Shown piece by piece: positions 38,475 through 47,383 of a stretch of 64,000 bases of DNA. Position 1 is the first letter of the stretch. Every line of letters begins with the position of its first letter. The DNA is from Pseudomonas sp. BN411 (lineage in GTDB: Bacteria; Pseudomonadota; Gammaproteobacteria; Pseudomonadales; Pseudomonadaceae), in assembly GCF_029871235.1 (NCBI RefSeq), contig NZ_SSOM01000070.1, positions 62,001 through 126,000 on the forward strand. Reading direction: 5' to 3'. The notes beneath the pieces are model-generated. The model was not told the origin of the DNA and made no database searches. It worked only from the letters and a program-made list of their open reading frames with translations. The translations under genes were made by a program, and so were the position numbers.

Positions 38475-39800
38475 GTGCGTTCACTTTTCTGGCGAATCCT
38501 GGCCACCCTGTGGCTGGCCCTGGCCCTGGTGGCCGGCCTGTCCATCCTGCTGGGTCGCGCCCTGAACCAGGATGCCTGGATCCTCAGCCACCACCCTTCC
38601 CTCCAGGGCCTGGCCGAACGCCTGGTGCAACGCTTCGAGGAGCAGGGGCCGCGAGACACCCAGCGCTATCTGGAGCACTTCCGCCACCGCGCACGGATCG
38701 ATGTGCAGATTCTCAACGACACCGGCCAACCCGTGGTCGAAGGTACTTTCCCGCCTCGCGCTGCGGCTTTCGAAGCACGCCAGCAGAACCCGCGCCGCCT
38801 GCCCTGGCGACGCCTGACCGAGGAATACACCAGCCCGGCCAGCGGTGAGTCCTACCTGCTCATCTACCGCATCCCCTACCCCGAACTGGACGCCTGGCAT
38901 CGCGGCAGCCTGCTCTGGCCCATCAGCGCACTGGGTATCGCCCTGGTGGTGCTGACCCTGTTCAGTCTGGCCCTGACCCTGTCCATCACCCGCCCGCTGG
39001 ACCGTCTACGGCGGGCCGTGCACGACCTCGGCCAGACCGCCTACCAGCAAGACAGCCTCGCGCGCCTGGCTCGGCGCCGGGATGAGCTGGGCGTCCTGGC
39101 CGGCGATTTCAACCGCATGGGCCAACGCCTGCAGGGCCTGATCGGTAGCCAACGCCAGCTGCTGCGCGACGTGTCCCACGAGCTGCGCTCGCCCCTGGCA
39201 CGCCTGCGCATCGCCCTGGCCCTGGCGGAGCGGGCCGAACCGCAGCAGCGGGAAGCCCTCTGGCCGCGCCTGGGTCAGGAATGCGACCGCCTGGAAGCAC
39301 TGATTGCCGAGATCCTCGCCCTGGCCCGGCTGGACGCGGAACCGGGCGCACGCCAGGCCATCGCCGTGCGGCCGCTGTTGGCAAAACTGAAGGAAGACGC
39401 CCGGCTGTTGGCGCCGGAACAGGAAGTGCGCATCGACTGCAGCGGCGAGCCGCAGCTTGAAGGCTGGCCCGACATGCTGGAACGGGCGCTGGACAACCTG
39501 CTGCGCAACGCCCTGCGCTTCAACCCGCAGGGGCAGCCGGTGGAGTTGACGGTGACGGAGCAGGACGCCGGCCTGACGATCAGGGTCCGCGACCACGGCC
39601 CTGGGGTTCTAGCAGAACACCTGGCACAGCTGGGAGAACCCTTCTTCCGCGCGCCCAACCAATCCGGTGCCGGCCACGGGCTGGGGCTGGCCATCGCCCG
39701 TCGTGCGGTAGAACGCCTCGGAGGCAACCTGCAGTTGGACAATCATCCCGAGGGCGGCTTCATCGCCACCCTGGAATTGCCTGCTGCACTTAAGGCCTGA
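38475..39800 (+). CDS. cpxA: CpxA-like sensor histidine kinase
   Basis: The 441-residue inner-membrane kinase has two transmembrane helices (residues 8-28 and 147-170) framing a periplasmic sensor, then a HAMP domain, the phospho-acceptor His235 in RDVSHELRSPLARL, the N-box NLLRNALRF, and ATP-binding DHGPGV and GHGLGLAIARR. The GTG at 38475 (MRSLFWRILATLW) has AGGAG seven bases upstream; the TTG at 38454 lies in the terminator hairpin. It should phosphorylate the regulator at 37183. Confidence 0.9.
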   Translation: MRSLFWRILATLWLALALVAGLSILLGRALNQDAWILSHHPSLQGLAERLVQRFEEQGPRDTQRYLEHFRHRARIDVQILNDTGQPVVEGTFPPRAAAFEARQQNPRRLPWRRLTEEYTSPASGESYLLIYRIPYPELDAWHRGSLLWPISALGIALVVLTLFSLALTLSITRPLDRLRRAVHDLGQTAYQQDSLARLARRRDELGVLAGDFNRMGQRLQGLIGSQRQLLRDVSHELRSPLARLRIALALAERAEPQQREALWPRLGQECDRLEALIAEILALARLDAEPGARQAIAVRPLLAKLKEDARLLAPEQEVRIDCSGEPQLEGWPDMLERALDNLLRNALRFNPQGQPVELTVTEQDAGLTIRVRDHGPGVLAEHLAQLGEPFFRAPNQSGAGHGLGLAIARRAVERLGGNLQLDNHPEGGFIATLELPAALKA

Positions 39801-40358
39801 TCAGCCCCAGGTCTGGACGAAGTCCGCCGGAACCAGCTCCGGCGCGGCGCGGCGCTCACCTTCGACGCTGCCCAGATAGAGGAAGCCGACCACCCGCTCG
39901 TTCTCCGCAAGCCCGAGTCCCGCGGCGACGGTAAGGTCGTAAGCCATGTCGCCAGTGCGCCAGATGGCGCCCAGGCCCTGGGCATGGGCGGCCAGCAGGA
40001 TGCTGTGGGCGGCACAGCCGGCCGAGAGCAGTTGCTCCACCTCCGGCACCTTGTGGCCGGCCTGCAATTTAGCGATCACCACCACCATCAGCGGCGCCCG
40101 CATCGGCATGTTGCGGGCTTTGGTCGTGGCGGCTTCCGGGGCTTGCGGGTCCTTGGCCAGCACGGCGGAAACGAACAGCTCGCCAAGCTTCTCGCGCGCC
40201 GCGCCCTCTATGCTGAGGAAACGCCAGGGGCGCAGGTAGCCGTGGTCCGGCGCACGCAGGGCGGCACGGAACAACACTTCGCGCTGGGCGGCGTCCGGCG
40301 CCGGCTCCTGCAAGCGAGCCAGGGATACGCGATTGAGCAGAGCGTCGAGAGCCTCCAT
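39801..40358 (-). CDS. Nitroreductase family protein, YdjA-like
   Basis: The 185-residue FMN-dependent oxidoreductase has RAPDHGYLRPWRFLSIEG near the N-terminus and LLSAGCAAHSILLAAHAQGLGAIWRTG, AYDLTVAAGLGL, and VGFLYLGS later. This small YdjA-type form acts as a homodimer with FMN at the interface; natural substrate unknown. It is convergent with cpxA, the two stop codons abutting without a gap. Confidence 0.9.
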   Translation of the reverse strand: MEALDALLNRVSLARLQEPAPDAAQREVLFRAALRAPDHGYLRPWRFLSIEGAAREKLGELFVSAVLAKDPQAPEAATTKARNMPMRAPLMVVVIAKLQAGHKVPEVEQLLSAGCAAHSILLAAHAQGLGAIWRTGDMAYDLTVAAGLGLAENERVVGFLYLGSVEGERRAAPELVPADFVQTWG

Positions 40359-40558
40359 CGGCCACCTCCAGAATTCAGGGAGCCGGCATTCTAGCCGATA
40401 ACGCGACTCAGTCTTGAAACCCGATCAGGACGGGTCGAAGCGAGCCGAATGTCCCGCAAGGCGCGTGCGAAGTCAGATCCCCACTCAGGCGCCGGGTTTA
40501 CAGGGCGCGGGGCGCGGTTAGAATTGCGCCTTTCGCCCATCATCCAGAAAAAGAACCC

Positions 40559-42013
40559 ATGGCCCTGCCGACTCTCCGCATCATCGGCTTTCTCATCGGC
40601 ATTTTCCTGATCACCCTCGCGGTCAGCATGGCCATTCCCGTGCTGACCCTGGTGTTCTACGACCGCACCGGCGACATCAATTCGTTCGTCTGGTCCAGCC
40701 TGATCACCTTTGTCGCGGGCCTGGCGCTGATCATCCCCGGACGTCCGGAACACGTGCACCTGCGTCCGCGCGACATGTACCTGCTGACGGTGTCGAGCTG
40801 GATCATCGTGGGTATCTTCGCGGCCCTGCCCTTCCTGTTCACCCAGCACATCAGCTACACGGACGCCTACTTCGAGAGCATGTCCGGCATTACCGCCACC
40901 GGCGCCACCGTGCTGAGCGGCCTGGACACCATGTCGCCGGGCATCCTCATCTGGCGCTCGCTGCTGCACTGGCTGGGGGGCATCGGCTTCATCGGCATGG
41001 CGGTGGCGATCCTGCCGCTGCTGCGCATCGGTGGTATGCGCCTGTTCCAGACCGAATCCTCCGACCGCTCGGAAAAGGTCATGCCGCGCTCGCACATGGT
41101 GGCCAAGTACATCGTCGCCATCTATGTGGGTTTCACCGTGCTTGGCAGCCTGGCCTTCTGGGGGGCGGGCATGGGGCTGTTCGATGCGGTCAACCACGCC
41201 ATGTCAGCCATCTCCACAGGCGGTTTCTCCACCTCCGACCAATCCCTGGCCAAGTGGGACCTGCCGGCGGTGCACTGGGTGGCCGTGGTGGTGATGATCC
41301 TCGGCAGCCTGCCGTTCATGCTCTATGTGTCGGTGCTGCGTGGCCATCGCATGGCACTGTTCAAGGATGAGCAGGTTCAAGGTTTCCTCGTGCTGCTAGT
41401 GGTCATCTGGCTGGTGCTCGGCACCTGGTACTGGATGACGACCAAACTGCACTGGCTGGACGCGCTTCGCCACGTGGCGGTGAACACCACCTCGGTGCTT
41501 ACCACCACCGGTTTCGCCCTGGGCGATTACAGCCTCTGGGGCAACTTCTCGCTGATGCTGTTCTTCTACCTGGGCTTCGTAGGCGGCTGCTCCGGCTCCA
41601 CTGCCGGAGGCATCAAGATCTTCCGTTTCCAGGTGGCCTACATCCTGCTCAAGGCTAACCTCCAGCAGCTGGTGCACCCGCGTGCGGTGATCAAGCAGGT
41701 CTACAACGGCCATCGTCTGGACGACGATATCGTCCGCTCGATCCTGACCTTCTCGTTCTTCTTCACCATCATCATCTGCGCCATCGCCCTGGGCCTGTCG
41801 CTGCTGGGGCTGGACTGGATAACCGCTCTGACTGGCGCGGCCGCGACCGTTTCGGGTGTCGGCCCGGGCCTGGGCGAGATCATCGGCCCGGCCGGCAACT
41901 TCTCCAGCCTGCCAGACGCCGCCAAATGGCTGCTGACCCTGGGCATGCTGCTGGGCCGCCTGGAGATTCTCACCGTGCTGGTGCTGATGACGCCCTATTT
42001 CTGGCGGCATTGA
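40559..42013 (+). CDS. trkH: Trk potassium uptake membrane subunit
   Basis: The 484-residue K+ channel subunit of the Trk system works with TrkA. Its four pore segments carry the filter glycines: SGITATGATVL, MSAISTGGFST, NTTSVLTTTGFALG and ATVSGVGPGL. FVGGCSGSTAGGIKIFRF is the conserved cytoplasmic loop before helix D. A candidate -10 (TAGAAT) lies about 40 bases before the ATG. No trkA is adjacent. Confidence 0.95.
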   Translation: MALPTLRIIGFLIGIFLITLAVSMAIPVLTLVFYDRTGDINSFVWSSLITFVAGLALIIPGRPEHVHLRPRDMYLLTVSSWIIVGIFAALPFLFTQHISYTDAYFESMSGITATGATVLSGLDTMSPGILIWRSLLHWLGGIGFIGMAVAILPLLRIGGMRLFQTESSDRSEKVMPRSHMVAKYIVAIYVGFTVLGSLAFWGAGMGLFDAVNHAMSAISTGGFSTSDQSLAKWDLPAVHWVAVVVMILGSLPFMLYVSVLRGHRMALFKDEQVQGFLVLLVVIWLVLGTWYWMTTKLHWLDALRHVAVNTTSVLTTTGFALGDYSLWGNFSLMLFFYLGFVGGCSGSTAGGIKIFRFQVAYILLKANLQQLVHPRAVIKQVYNGHRLDDDIVRSILTFSFFFTIIICAIALGLSLLGLDWITALTGAAATVSGVGPGLGEIIGPAGNFSSLPDAAKWLLTLGMLLGRLEILTVLVLMTPYFWRH

Positions 42014-42038
42014 GGCCCGCTGCGCGGGACGCTCAACT

Positions 42039-42185
42039 GTGGGAGCGATTCCATTCGCTCCCACCGGCTTTTGTAGGTTGGTGCGGGCGGCGTTCCGCCA
42101 GAGCGCAGCGAAACCCAACGATTCAGCGCCTGTAACTGGCCACGTTGGGCCTCGTAGACTCGGACCAACCTACGGGGCCGCTACT
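42039..42185. repeat. Pseudomonas intergenic repeat cluster after trkH
   Basis: A hairpin with GTGGGAGCGA/TCGCTCCCAC arms (42039-42064) is followed by a larger element bounded by GTAGGTTGG at about 42073 and CCAACCTAC at about 42165-42173. Inside are AGCGCAGCGAAACCCAACG and a partly matching GTTGGGC. The first hairpin may double as the trkH terminator. Confidence 0.7.
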
Positions 42186-42204
42186 CGCCCACAGCGGGAG
42201 CGAA

Positions 42205-43215
42205 TCAGACCTCTTCCAGCCGCGCGCGGTACTCGCCCGGGGTGCTGTCGAACCAGCGACGGAAGGCACGGAAGAAGTTGCTCGGATCGGCGAACCCCAA
42301 CAGATAGGCAGTTTCCAGCAGGGTCAGGTTGGGTTGCGCCAGATACTGCTCGGCCAGCTCGCGGCGGGTGTCGTCCAGCAACTGCTGGAAGCTGACTCCC
42401 TCCTCCTGCAAGCGGCGCTGCAAGGTGCGCTGCGACAGATGCATCAGGCTCGCCACCACTTCGCGCTTGGGCTCGCCCTGGGGCAGCAGGCGGCAGAGCA
42501 CCTGCCGCACCTGGTGGGTGACGCGGGTGCCGGAGAAGCGCGCCAGGTAGTCACCGGCGAAACGGTCATGCAACTGGGCCAGGGATTCATTGGCGGTGGG
42601 CAGCGGCGTATCCATGTCGGCACGGCTGAACAGCAGGGCGCAGTGCTCGGCGTTGAAGCGCAGCGGTGCCTGGAACACCTGGCGATAAGGCTCCAGATCT
42701 GCCGGCGCCGGCCCCTGGAAGCGTATCTCCAGCGGGTTGATCGGCCGCCCGGTCATCCAGCGGCAGAATGCCAGGCAATAAGCCATGGATGCCTCCACGC
42801 TCTGCCGCGCCGGTGGCAGGCGGTCGCCGTGGATGGACAGGCGCAGTTCATAACCTTCGGCGGTGCCGCAGAAACTGAGGTCAGCCCCTTCGGCGATGAT
42901 CCGCTGGTAGCGCACCAACCGGGCGAAGCCCTCCTTGAGGGTCCGGCTGGACATCAGCGCGTAACCCACCACATGGAAGGATGCCGGGCGCACCACCTTG
43001 GCCATGTTGAGGCCGATGGCGGGATTACCGGACAGCTCGACCGCGCGGACCCAGAGACGGGTCATGCCGTCCTGGGGGAAACGGGCATCGGGATCGTTCA
43101 GTGCCTGGTAGTCGAGGCCGAGTTCGGGAAACAGGTTGCGGCAGTCCACTCCACCCATTTCCAGTGCCTGGACGATTCCCAGGGCCCAGCTCGAAGAAGT
43201 CGTGCGTTCGCTCAT
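42205..43215 (-). CDS. AraC-family transcriptional regulator (Arabinose_bd type)
   Basis: The 336-residue regulator has an N-terminal effector domain of the kind that starts with a helix bundle (VQALEMGGVDCRNLFPELGLDYQAL...) and a C-terminal AraC double helix-turn-helix (MHLSQRTLQRRLQEEGVSFQQLLDDTRRELAEQYL...TLLETAYLLGFADPSNFFRAFRRWF). Members of this subgroup respond to small catabolic effectors; target genes are not evident here. Confidence 0.88.
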   Translation of the reverse strand: MSERTTSSSWALGIVQALEMGGVDCRNLFPELGLDYQALNDPDARFPQDGMTRLWVRAVELSGNPAIGLNMAKVVRPASFHVVGYALMSSRTLKEGFARLVRYQRIIAEGADLSFCGTAEGYELRLSIHGDRLPPARQSVEASMAYCLAFCRWMTGRPINPLEIRFQGPAPADLEPYRQVFQAPLRFNAEHCALLFSRADMDTPLPTANESLAQLHDRFAGDYLARFSGTRVTHQVRQVLCRLLPQGEPKREVVASLMHLSQRTLQRRLQEEGVSFQQLLDDTRRELAEQYLAQPNLTLLETAYLLGFADPSNFFRAFRRWFDSTPGEYRARLEEV

Positions 43216-43358
43216 GGCGCCTTCTTGTTCTGAAGTTCAAGGCCGCCGCCGGCAGGGCGACGTGCCGGCAAGGATACTAAAGTGGCGCCCATTGTCACTG
43301 GCCCCCGGAGACACCCGTCCTAAACTGCTCCAGACAACAAGAACCTGGAGCCACCACC

Positions 43359-43676
43359 ATGCCCGCCGAGTCCGTCCAACGCTTCCAAAGCTTCGCCGAG
43401 TTCTACCCCTACTATCTGCAGGAGCACAGCAACGACACCTGCCGCCGCCTCCACTACGTGGGCAGCCTGCTGGTGCTCTGCATCCTCGGCTACACCCTGG
43501 CGACCCAGCAGTGGCTGTGGCTGCTGGCCATCCCCTTCGCCGGCTACGGCTTCGCCTGGGTCGGGCACTTCGTCTTTGAGAAGAACAAGCCGGCCACCTT
43601 CAAGTATCCGCTCTACAGCTTCATGGGCGACTGGGTGATGCTGAAGGACGCCTTCACCGGTCGCATCCGCTTCTGA
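43359..43676 (+). CDS. DUF962 / Mpo1-like family protein
   Basis: The 105-residue membrane protein has the DUF962 pattern: SFAEFYPYYLQEHSNDTCRRLHYVGS at the N-terminus, two hydrophobic helices, and FAWVGHFVFEKNKPATFKYPLYSFMGDWVM. The conserved His residues match those that bind iron in yeast Mpo1, a dioxygenase in alpha-oxidation of 2-hydroxy fatty acids; that function is not shown for bacterial members. It stands alone between an AraC gene and cyaB. Confidence 0.85.
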   Translation: MPAESVQRFQSFAEFYPYYLQEHSNDTCRRLHYVGSLLVLCILGYTLATQQWLWLLAIPFAGYGFAWVGHFVFEKNKPATFKYPLYSFMGDWVMLKDAFTGRIRF

Positions 43677-43745
43677 CAACCTGCTCACGATCAGCTGCGC
43701 GCCGGCCCTGCTGCGTTAAAAGCCGGCTCGCAAGGCCGTGAACAG

Positions 43746-43775
43746 GTTCTGAGAACGAAGGGACTGGCGCCAGTC
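43746..43775. promoter_or_regulatory. Two perfect dyads upstream of cyaB
   Basis: GTTCT-G-AGAAC (43746-43756) and the 14-base palindrome GACTGGCGCCAGTC (43762-43775) lie side by side, about 120 bases before the cyaB ATG. They could be regulator sites or part of a repeat; no factor is identified. Confidence 0.35.
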
Positions 43776-43896
43776 TGGCCGCCCGTCCCTCGCTTGGTTA
43801 TGATCCCGCACCAGCCGAAGTCATGGCCCAGGACTTGCAGCGTTTCCCCAACGCTGCAACCCGGCGTCAAGAAAGCACCAGGGACAGATCCAAGCC

Positions 43897-45270
43897 ATGA
43901 AGCCCACCTTGCTCGACCCTTCCACCGCGACGCCCGTGCTGCGTGAGTACTACTCCCGCGTGCTGGCCTATATGGCCGTCGCCGCCAGCATCGCCGCCGG
44001 CACCTACGTCCAGCATTTTGGCTTCGACATCCTCTGGATGGTCCCCTACGCCCTGCTCTATCCACATCTGGCCCACCACCTGAGCCTGCGCTTCCCCGGA
44101 CAGCGCACCGACCGCATCCTCCTCGGCGTGGACACCTTCCATGCCGGCGCCTCCGTCGTCCTCCTGGGATTCTCGGTGGTCCCCACGCTGATGGTGGTGC
44201 TAACCATGTGCTTCAGCGCCATGATCCTCGGCGGCCTGCGCCAGATGACGCTGGTACTGGGCGGTGCGCTGATCAGCATGGCCGCCGTCGGCCTCGCCCT
44301 GCAGCCCGCATTCAAGGCGGGCACGCCGGCGCTGGTGGCCATCGTCAGCGTGCTCTTCACTACCTTCTACATCTGCATTACCGCCTTCTTCGTGCATCAG
44401 CAGGGCCTGCGTCTGGCCCAGGCCCGCAGCGAGATCAAGCGCGAGCAGGAAAAGGCCGCCCGGCTGGCCCGCAACCTCGCCAAATATCTGTCGCCCCAGG
44501 TCTGGGAAATGATCTTCAGCGGCAAGAAGAGCGTGCGCCTGGAAACCCAGCGCAAGAAGCTCAGCGTGTTCTTCTCCGACATCAAGGGCTTTACCGAGCT
44601 GTCCGAGGAACTGGAAGCCGAAGCCCTGACGGACCTGCTCAACAACTACCTCAACGACATGTCGAAGATCGCCCTGAAATACGGCGGCACCATCGACAAA
44701 TTCGTTGGCGACAGCGTGATGGTGTTCTTCGGCGATCCCGCCACCCAGGGCGCCAAGAAGGACGCAGTGGCTGCCGTGTCCATGGCGGTGGCCATGCGTA
44801 AGCACATGAAGGTGCTGCGCCAGCAATGGCGCGCCCAAGGCATCACCAAGCCCCTGGAAATCCGCATGGGCATCAACACCGGCTACTGCACCGTGGGCAA
44901 CTTCGGCGCGGACACGCGCATGGACTACACCATCATCGGCCGCGAAGTGAACCTGGCCAGCCGCCTGGAAAGCGCTTCGGACGCCGGCGAAATCCTCATC
45001 TCCCACGAGACCTATTCGCTGGTGAAGGACGTGATCATGTGCCGCGACAAGGGCCAGATAAACGTCAAGGGTTTCAGCCGGCCGGTACAGATTTACCAGG
45101 TGGTGGACTTCCGCCGCGACCTGGGCGCCGCCTCCAGCTACGTCGAGCACGAACTGCCCGGTTTCTCCATGTACCTGGATACCAACAGCATCCAGAACTA
45201 CGACAAGACCAAGGTCATCCAGGCGCTGCAACAGGCCGCCGAGAAGCTGCGGGACAAGATCATTCCCTGA
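43897..45270 (+). CDS. cyaB: Class III adenylate cyclase with MASE2 membrane domain
   Basis: The 457-residue protein has an N-terminal MASE2 domain of about six helices (residues 20-175) and a class III cyclase domain (about 215-400). The metal-binding Asp lies in FFSDIKGFTELSEEL, the second metal site in GDSVMVFFGDP, and the later conserved segments are RMGINTGYCTVGNFG and YTIIGREVNLASRLES. P. aeruginosa CyaB is the main cAMP source for Vfr-dependent virulence control. The start has a GGGAC-type ribosome-binding site. Confidence 0.95.
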   Translation: MKPTLLDPSTATPVLREYYSRVLAYMAVAASIAAGTYVQHFGFDILWMVPYALLYPHLAHHLSLRFPGQRTDRILLGVDTFHAGASVVLLGFSVVPTLMVVLTMCFSAMILGGLRQMTLVLGGALISMAAVGLALQPAFKAGTPALVAIVSVLFTTFYICITAFFVHQQGLRLAQARSEIKREQEKAARLARNLAKYLSPQVWEMIFSGKKSVRLETQRKKLSVFFSDIKGFTELSEELEAEALTDLLNNYLNDMSKIALKYGGTIDKFVGDSVMVFFGDPATQGAKKDAVAAVSMAVAMRKHMKVLRQQWRAQGITKPLEIRMGINTGYCTVGNFGADTRMDYTIIGREVNLASRLESASDAGEILISHETYSLVKDVIMCRDKGQINVKGFSRPVQIYQVVDFRRDLGAASSYVEHELPGFSMYLDTNSIQNYDKTKVIQALQQAAEKLRDKIIP

Positions 45271-45292
45271 TCCTGGCAAAGCACCAGATTTC

Positions 45293-45387
45293 TGTGGGGG
45301 CGAATTCATTCGCTAAACGGGTCGAAGACCCGCCCCAAAGGGGTTAGGACCGCTGCGCAGTCCTCAGCGAATGAATTCGCCCCCACA
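45293..45387. repeat. Inverted REP pair (REPIN-like) between cyaB and agt1
   Basis: A perfect 22-bp inverted repeat, starting TGTGGGGGCGAATTCATTCG at 45293-45314 and its complement at 45366-45387, flanks smaller hairpins (GGGTC/GACCC and GGAC/GTCC). A further single copy of the arm lies at 59451. The right arm covers the stop codon and last codons of agt1. Confidence 0.85.
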
Positions 45388-46419
45388 AGATTGTTCCCAC
45401 CCCGGAGCAAGTGCTATGCAGGGCTCCCCATCCAGCAACGGCTGGCACGCCAGGAATTCCAGCGCCGAAGCCCGCCAGGACAACCGCCCTGCCCGCTCCG
45501 CACAACGCTCACGGTCCAGTTCCAGCGCTGCCAGGCAGGCACGCTGCAGGTCCTCGTCCAGGCAACCGGTGACGCCCAGCTCCAGCACATCCAGCGGTCC
45601 GGCCACGGGGAAGGCCGCCACCGGCGTACCGCAGGCCAGGGCCTCTAGCATCACCAGGCCGTAGGTATCGGTCAGCGAGGGGAACACCAGCACGCTGGCC
45701 TGGGCGTAGAAGCGCGCCAGTTCCTCGCCCTGGCGATAGCCGAAGAACTGCGCAGCGGGATAGCGTGCCTCCAGCTCGGCACGAAGCGGACCATCGCCCA
45801 CCACCCACTTATCCCCCGGCAAGTCCAGGCCGAGGAAGGCTTCCAGGTTCTTCTCGGTGGCCAGGCGGCCGACACAGAGGAACACCGGCCGCTCCGGCCT
45901 TGGCAGCGCCAGCGGGCGGAACAGCGCCGTGTCCACCCCCTTGCGCCACAGGTTGAGCCAGACCAGTCCGTGGCTGGCGAAGGTCTCGCGCATGCGCTCG
46001 GTGGTCACCAGCACCGCCTGGCTGGGGCGGTGGAACAGGCGCAGGAAGGCATAGCCCCAGGACAGGGGCACCCAGGGCCAGCGGCCATGGATGTATTCGG
46101 GGAAACGGGTGTGAATGGCGCTGGAGAAGGCCAGCCCGCGCTTCACCAGCCAGCGCCGCGCGGCCCAACCGAGCGGACCTTCGGTCGCCAGGTGGACGCA
46201 GTCCGGCTGGAACGACTCGATCATCGGACCGACCCGCCACAGGTTCCAGGCCAGCGGTATTTCCGGGTAGCTTGGGCAAGGCCGGCAGCGGAAGCCCTGG
46301 GGCGACAGCAGCATGACCTGGTGACCCAGGGCCTCGAGTTCGGTCATCAGTGCCTGCAGGCTGGTGACCACGCCGTTTACCTGGGGCGACCAGGCATCGC
46401 TGACGATCAGTATCCTCAT
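45364..46419 (-). CDS. agt1: Glycosyltransferase family 4, glycolipid synthase Agt1-like
   Basis: The 351-residue GT-B enzyme starts MRILIVSDAWSPQVNGVVTSLQAL and has FLCVGRLATEKNLEAFLGL, VVGDGPLRAELEARYP and PSLTDTYGLVMLEAL, the donor-binding region. Its ATG overlaps the stop of the metallophosphoesterase gene (ATGA). In P. aeruginosa this pair (PlcP and Agt1) replaces phospholipids with glycolipids under phosphate limitation; role here by family and gene order. The last residues CGGEFIR are encoded by a REP arm. The longer frame upstream of 46419 overlaps plcP and is not family-like. Confidence 0.85.
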   Translation of the reverse strand: MRILIVSDAWSPQVNGVVTSLQALMTELEALGHQVMLLSPQGFRCRPCPSYPEIPLAWNLWRVGPMIESFQPDCVHLATEGPLGWAARRWLVKRGLAFSSAIHTRFPEYIHGRWPWVPLSWGYAFLRLFHRPSQAVLVTTERMRETFASHGLVWLNLWRKGVDTALFRPLALPRPERPVFLCVGRLATEKNLEAFLGLDLPGDKWVVGDGPLRAELEARYPAAQFFGYRQGEELARFYAQASVLVFPSLTDTYGLVMLEALACGTPVAAFPVAGPLDVLELGVTGCLDEDLQRACLAALELDRERCAERAGRLSWRASALEFLACQPLLDGEPCIALAPGWEQSCGGEFIR

Positions 46420-47249
46420 GCCGCCGGCTCGACCAGCTCCACGGCCCGGGCTTCCAGCTCGCGCGCCTGGGCATCGGCCAGGCGATAGAGCTCGATGCTG
46501 CCATCCCAGTGCTCGATCAGGGCCGTGCAGGATTCCACCCAGTCGCCGCAATTGAGGTATTCCACGCCGCCCACCTTGCGGATTTCCGCGTGGTGGATGT
46601 GGCCGCAGACCACGCCATCGAGGCCGCGCTTGACGCATTCGTGGGCGATGGCCTCCTCGAAGTCGCTGATGAAGTTCACCGCGCTCTTCACCTTGTGCTT
46701 GAGATAAGCCGACAGCGACCAGTAGCCGTAGCCCCAACGCTCACGCCAGTGGTTGAGCCAGCGATTGAGGGTCAGGGTGAATTCGTAGGCGGAGTCGCCG
46801 AGGAAGGCCAGCCACTTGTGGTAGCGGGTGATCACGTCGAACTGGTCGCCGTGGATGACCAGCATGCGGCGGCCATCCGCCGTCTCGTGGACCGCCTCGT
46901 CCACCAGTTGGATGTTGCCCAGCATCAGCGCCGAGTAGCGGCGCAGGAACTCGTCGTGGTTGCCGGTGACGTAGATCACCTCGGTGCCGCGCTTGCTCAT
47001 GGTCAGCAGGCGACGGATCACATTGGTGTGCGCCTGCGGCCAGTAAATGCCGCCGCGAAGCTTCCAGCCATCGATGATGTCGCCCACCAGGTAGATGCGG
47101 TCGGCATGGTACTGCTTGAGGAAACGCGCCAGGTGCTCAGCCTGGCAGTCGCGGGTGCCCAGGTGGACGTCGGAAATCCACAGGGTACGCACGCGCTGCT
47201 TGCGGGGCTTGGTCTTGGTGACGGGTTCCAGGCGTTCGACGCTGCTCAT
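46416..47249 (-). CDS. plcP: Metallophosphoesterase PlcP (phospholipase C of lipid remodelling)
   Basis: The 277-residue calcineurin-fold phosphoesterase, often annotated as a UDP-2,3-diacylglucosamine diphosphatase, has SDVHLGTRD, YLVGDIIDGW, YVTGNHDEFL, IHGDQFD and VVCGHIHHAE, the full set of metal ligands. PlcP releases diacylglycerol from phospholipids, which the coupled glycosyltransferase then glycosylates. The ATG at 47249 has GGAGG upstream. A candidate Pho box lies 65 bases before it. Confidence 0.87.
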   Translation of the reverse strand: MSSVERLEPVTKTKPRKQRVRTLWISDVHLGTRDCQAEHLARFLKQYHADRIYLVGDIIDGWKLRGGIYWPQAHTNVIRRLLTMSKRGTEVIYVTGNHDEFLRRYSALMLGNIQLVDEAVHETADGRRMLVIHGDQFDVITRYHKWLAFLGDSAYEFTLTLNRWLNHWRERWGYGYWSLSAYLKHKVKSAVNFISDFEEAIAHECVKRGLDGVVCGHIHHAEIRKVGGVEYLNCGDWVESCTALIEHWDGSIELYRLADAQARELEARAVELVEPAA

Positions 47250-47313
47250 GGGCGACCTCCGGCGGGGTTTATCCGATGGTGAGCCCTTGGGGTGAATCGA
47301 GAATGAACGCGAG

Positions 47314-47331
47314 GTTGCAGGCCTGTGACAG
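47314..47331 (-). promoter_or_regulatory. Candidate Pho box for plcP-agt1
   Basis: The minus strand reads CTGTCAC-AGGC-CTGCAAC: two 7-base half-sites with the standard 4-base spacing, matching the CTGTCAT pair at 10 of 14 positions, 65 bases upstream of the plcP start. Confidence 0.5.
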
Positions 47332-47383
47332 CCCACGGCGTGTCGCTGGGAGTAGAATGGCCCCCTGCCCCGAGGTGAGCGCC

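Noticed and set aside
46420-46737. A 106-residue N-terminal extension of the glycosyltransferase
   Set aside because: It lies entirely within plcP in another frame and is Arg/Gly-rich; the family start MRILIVSD lies at 46419 with ATGA coupling.
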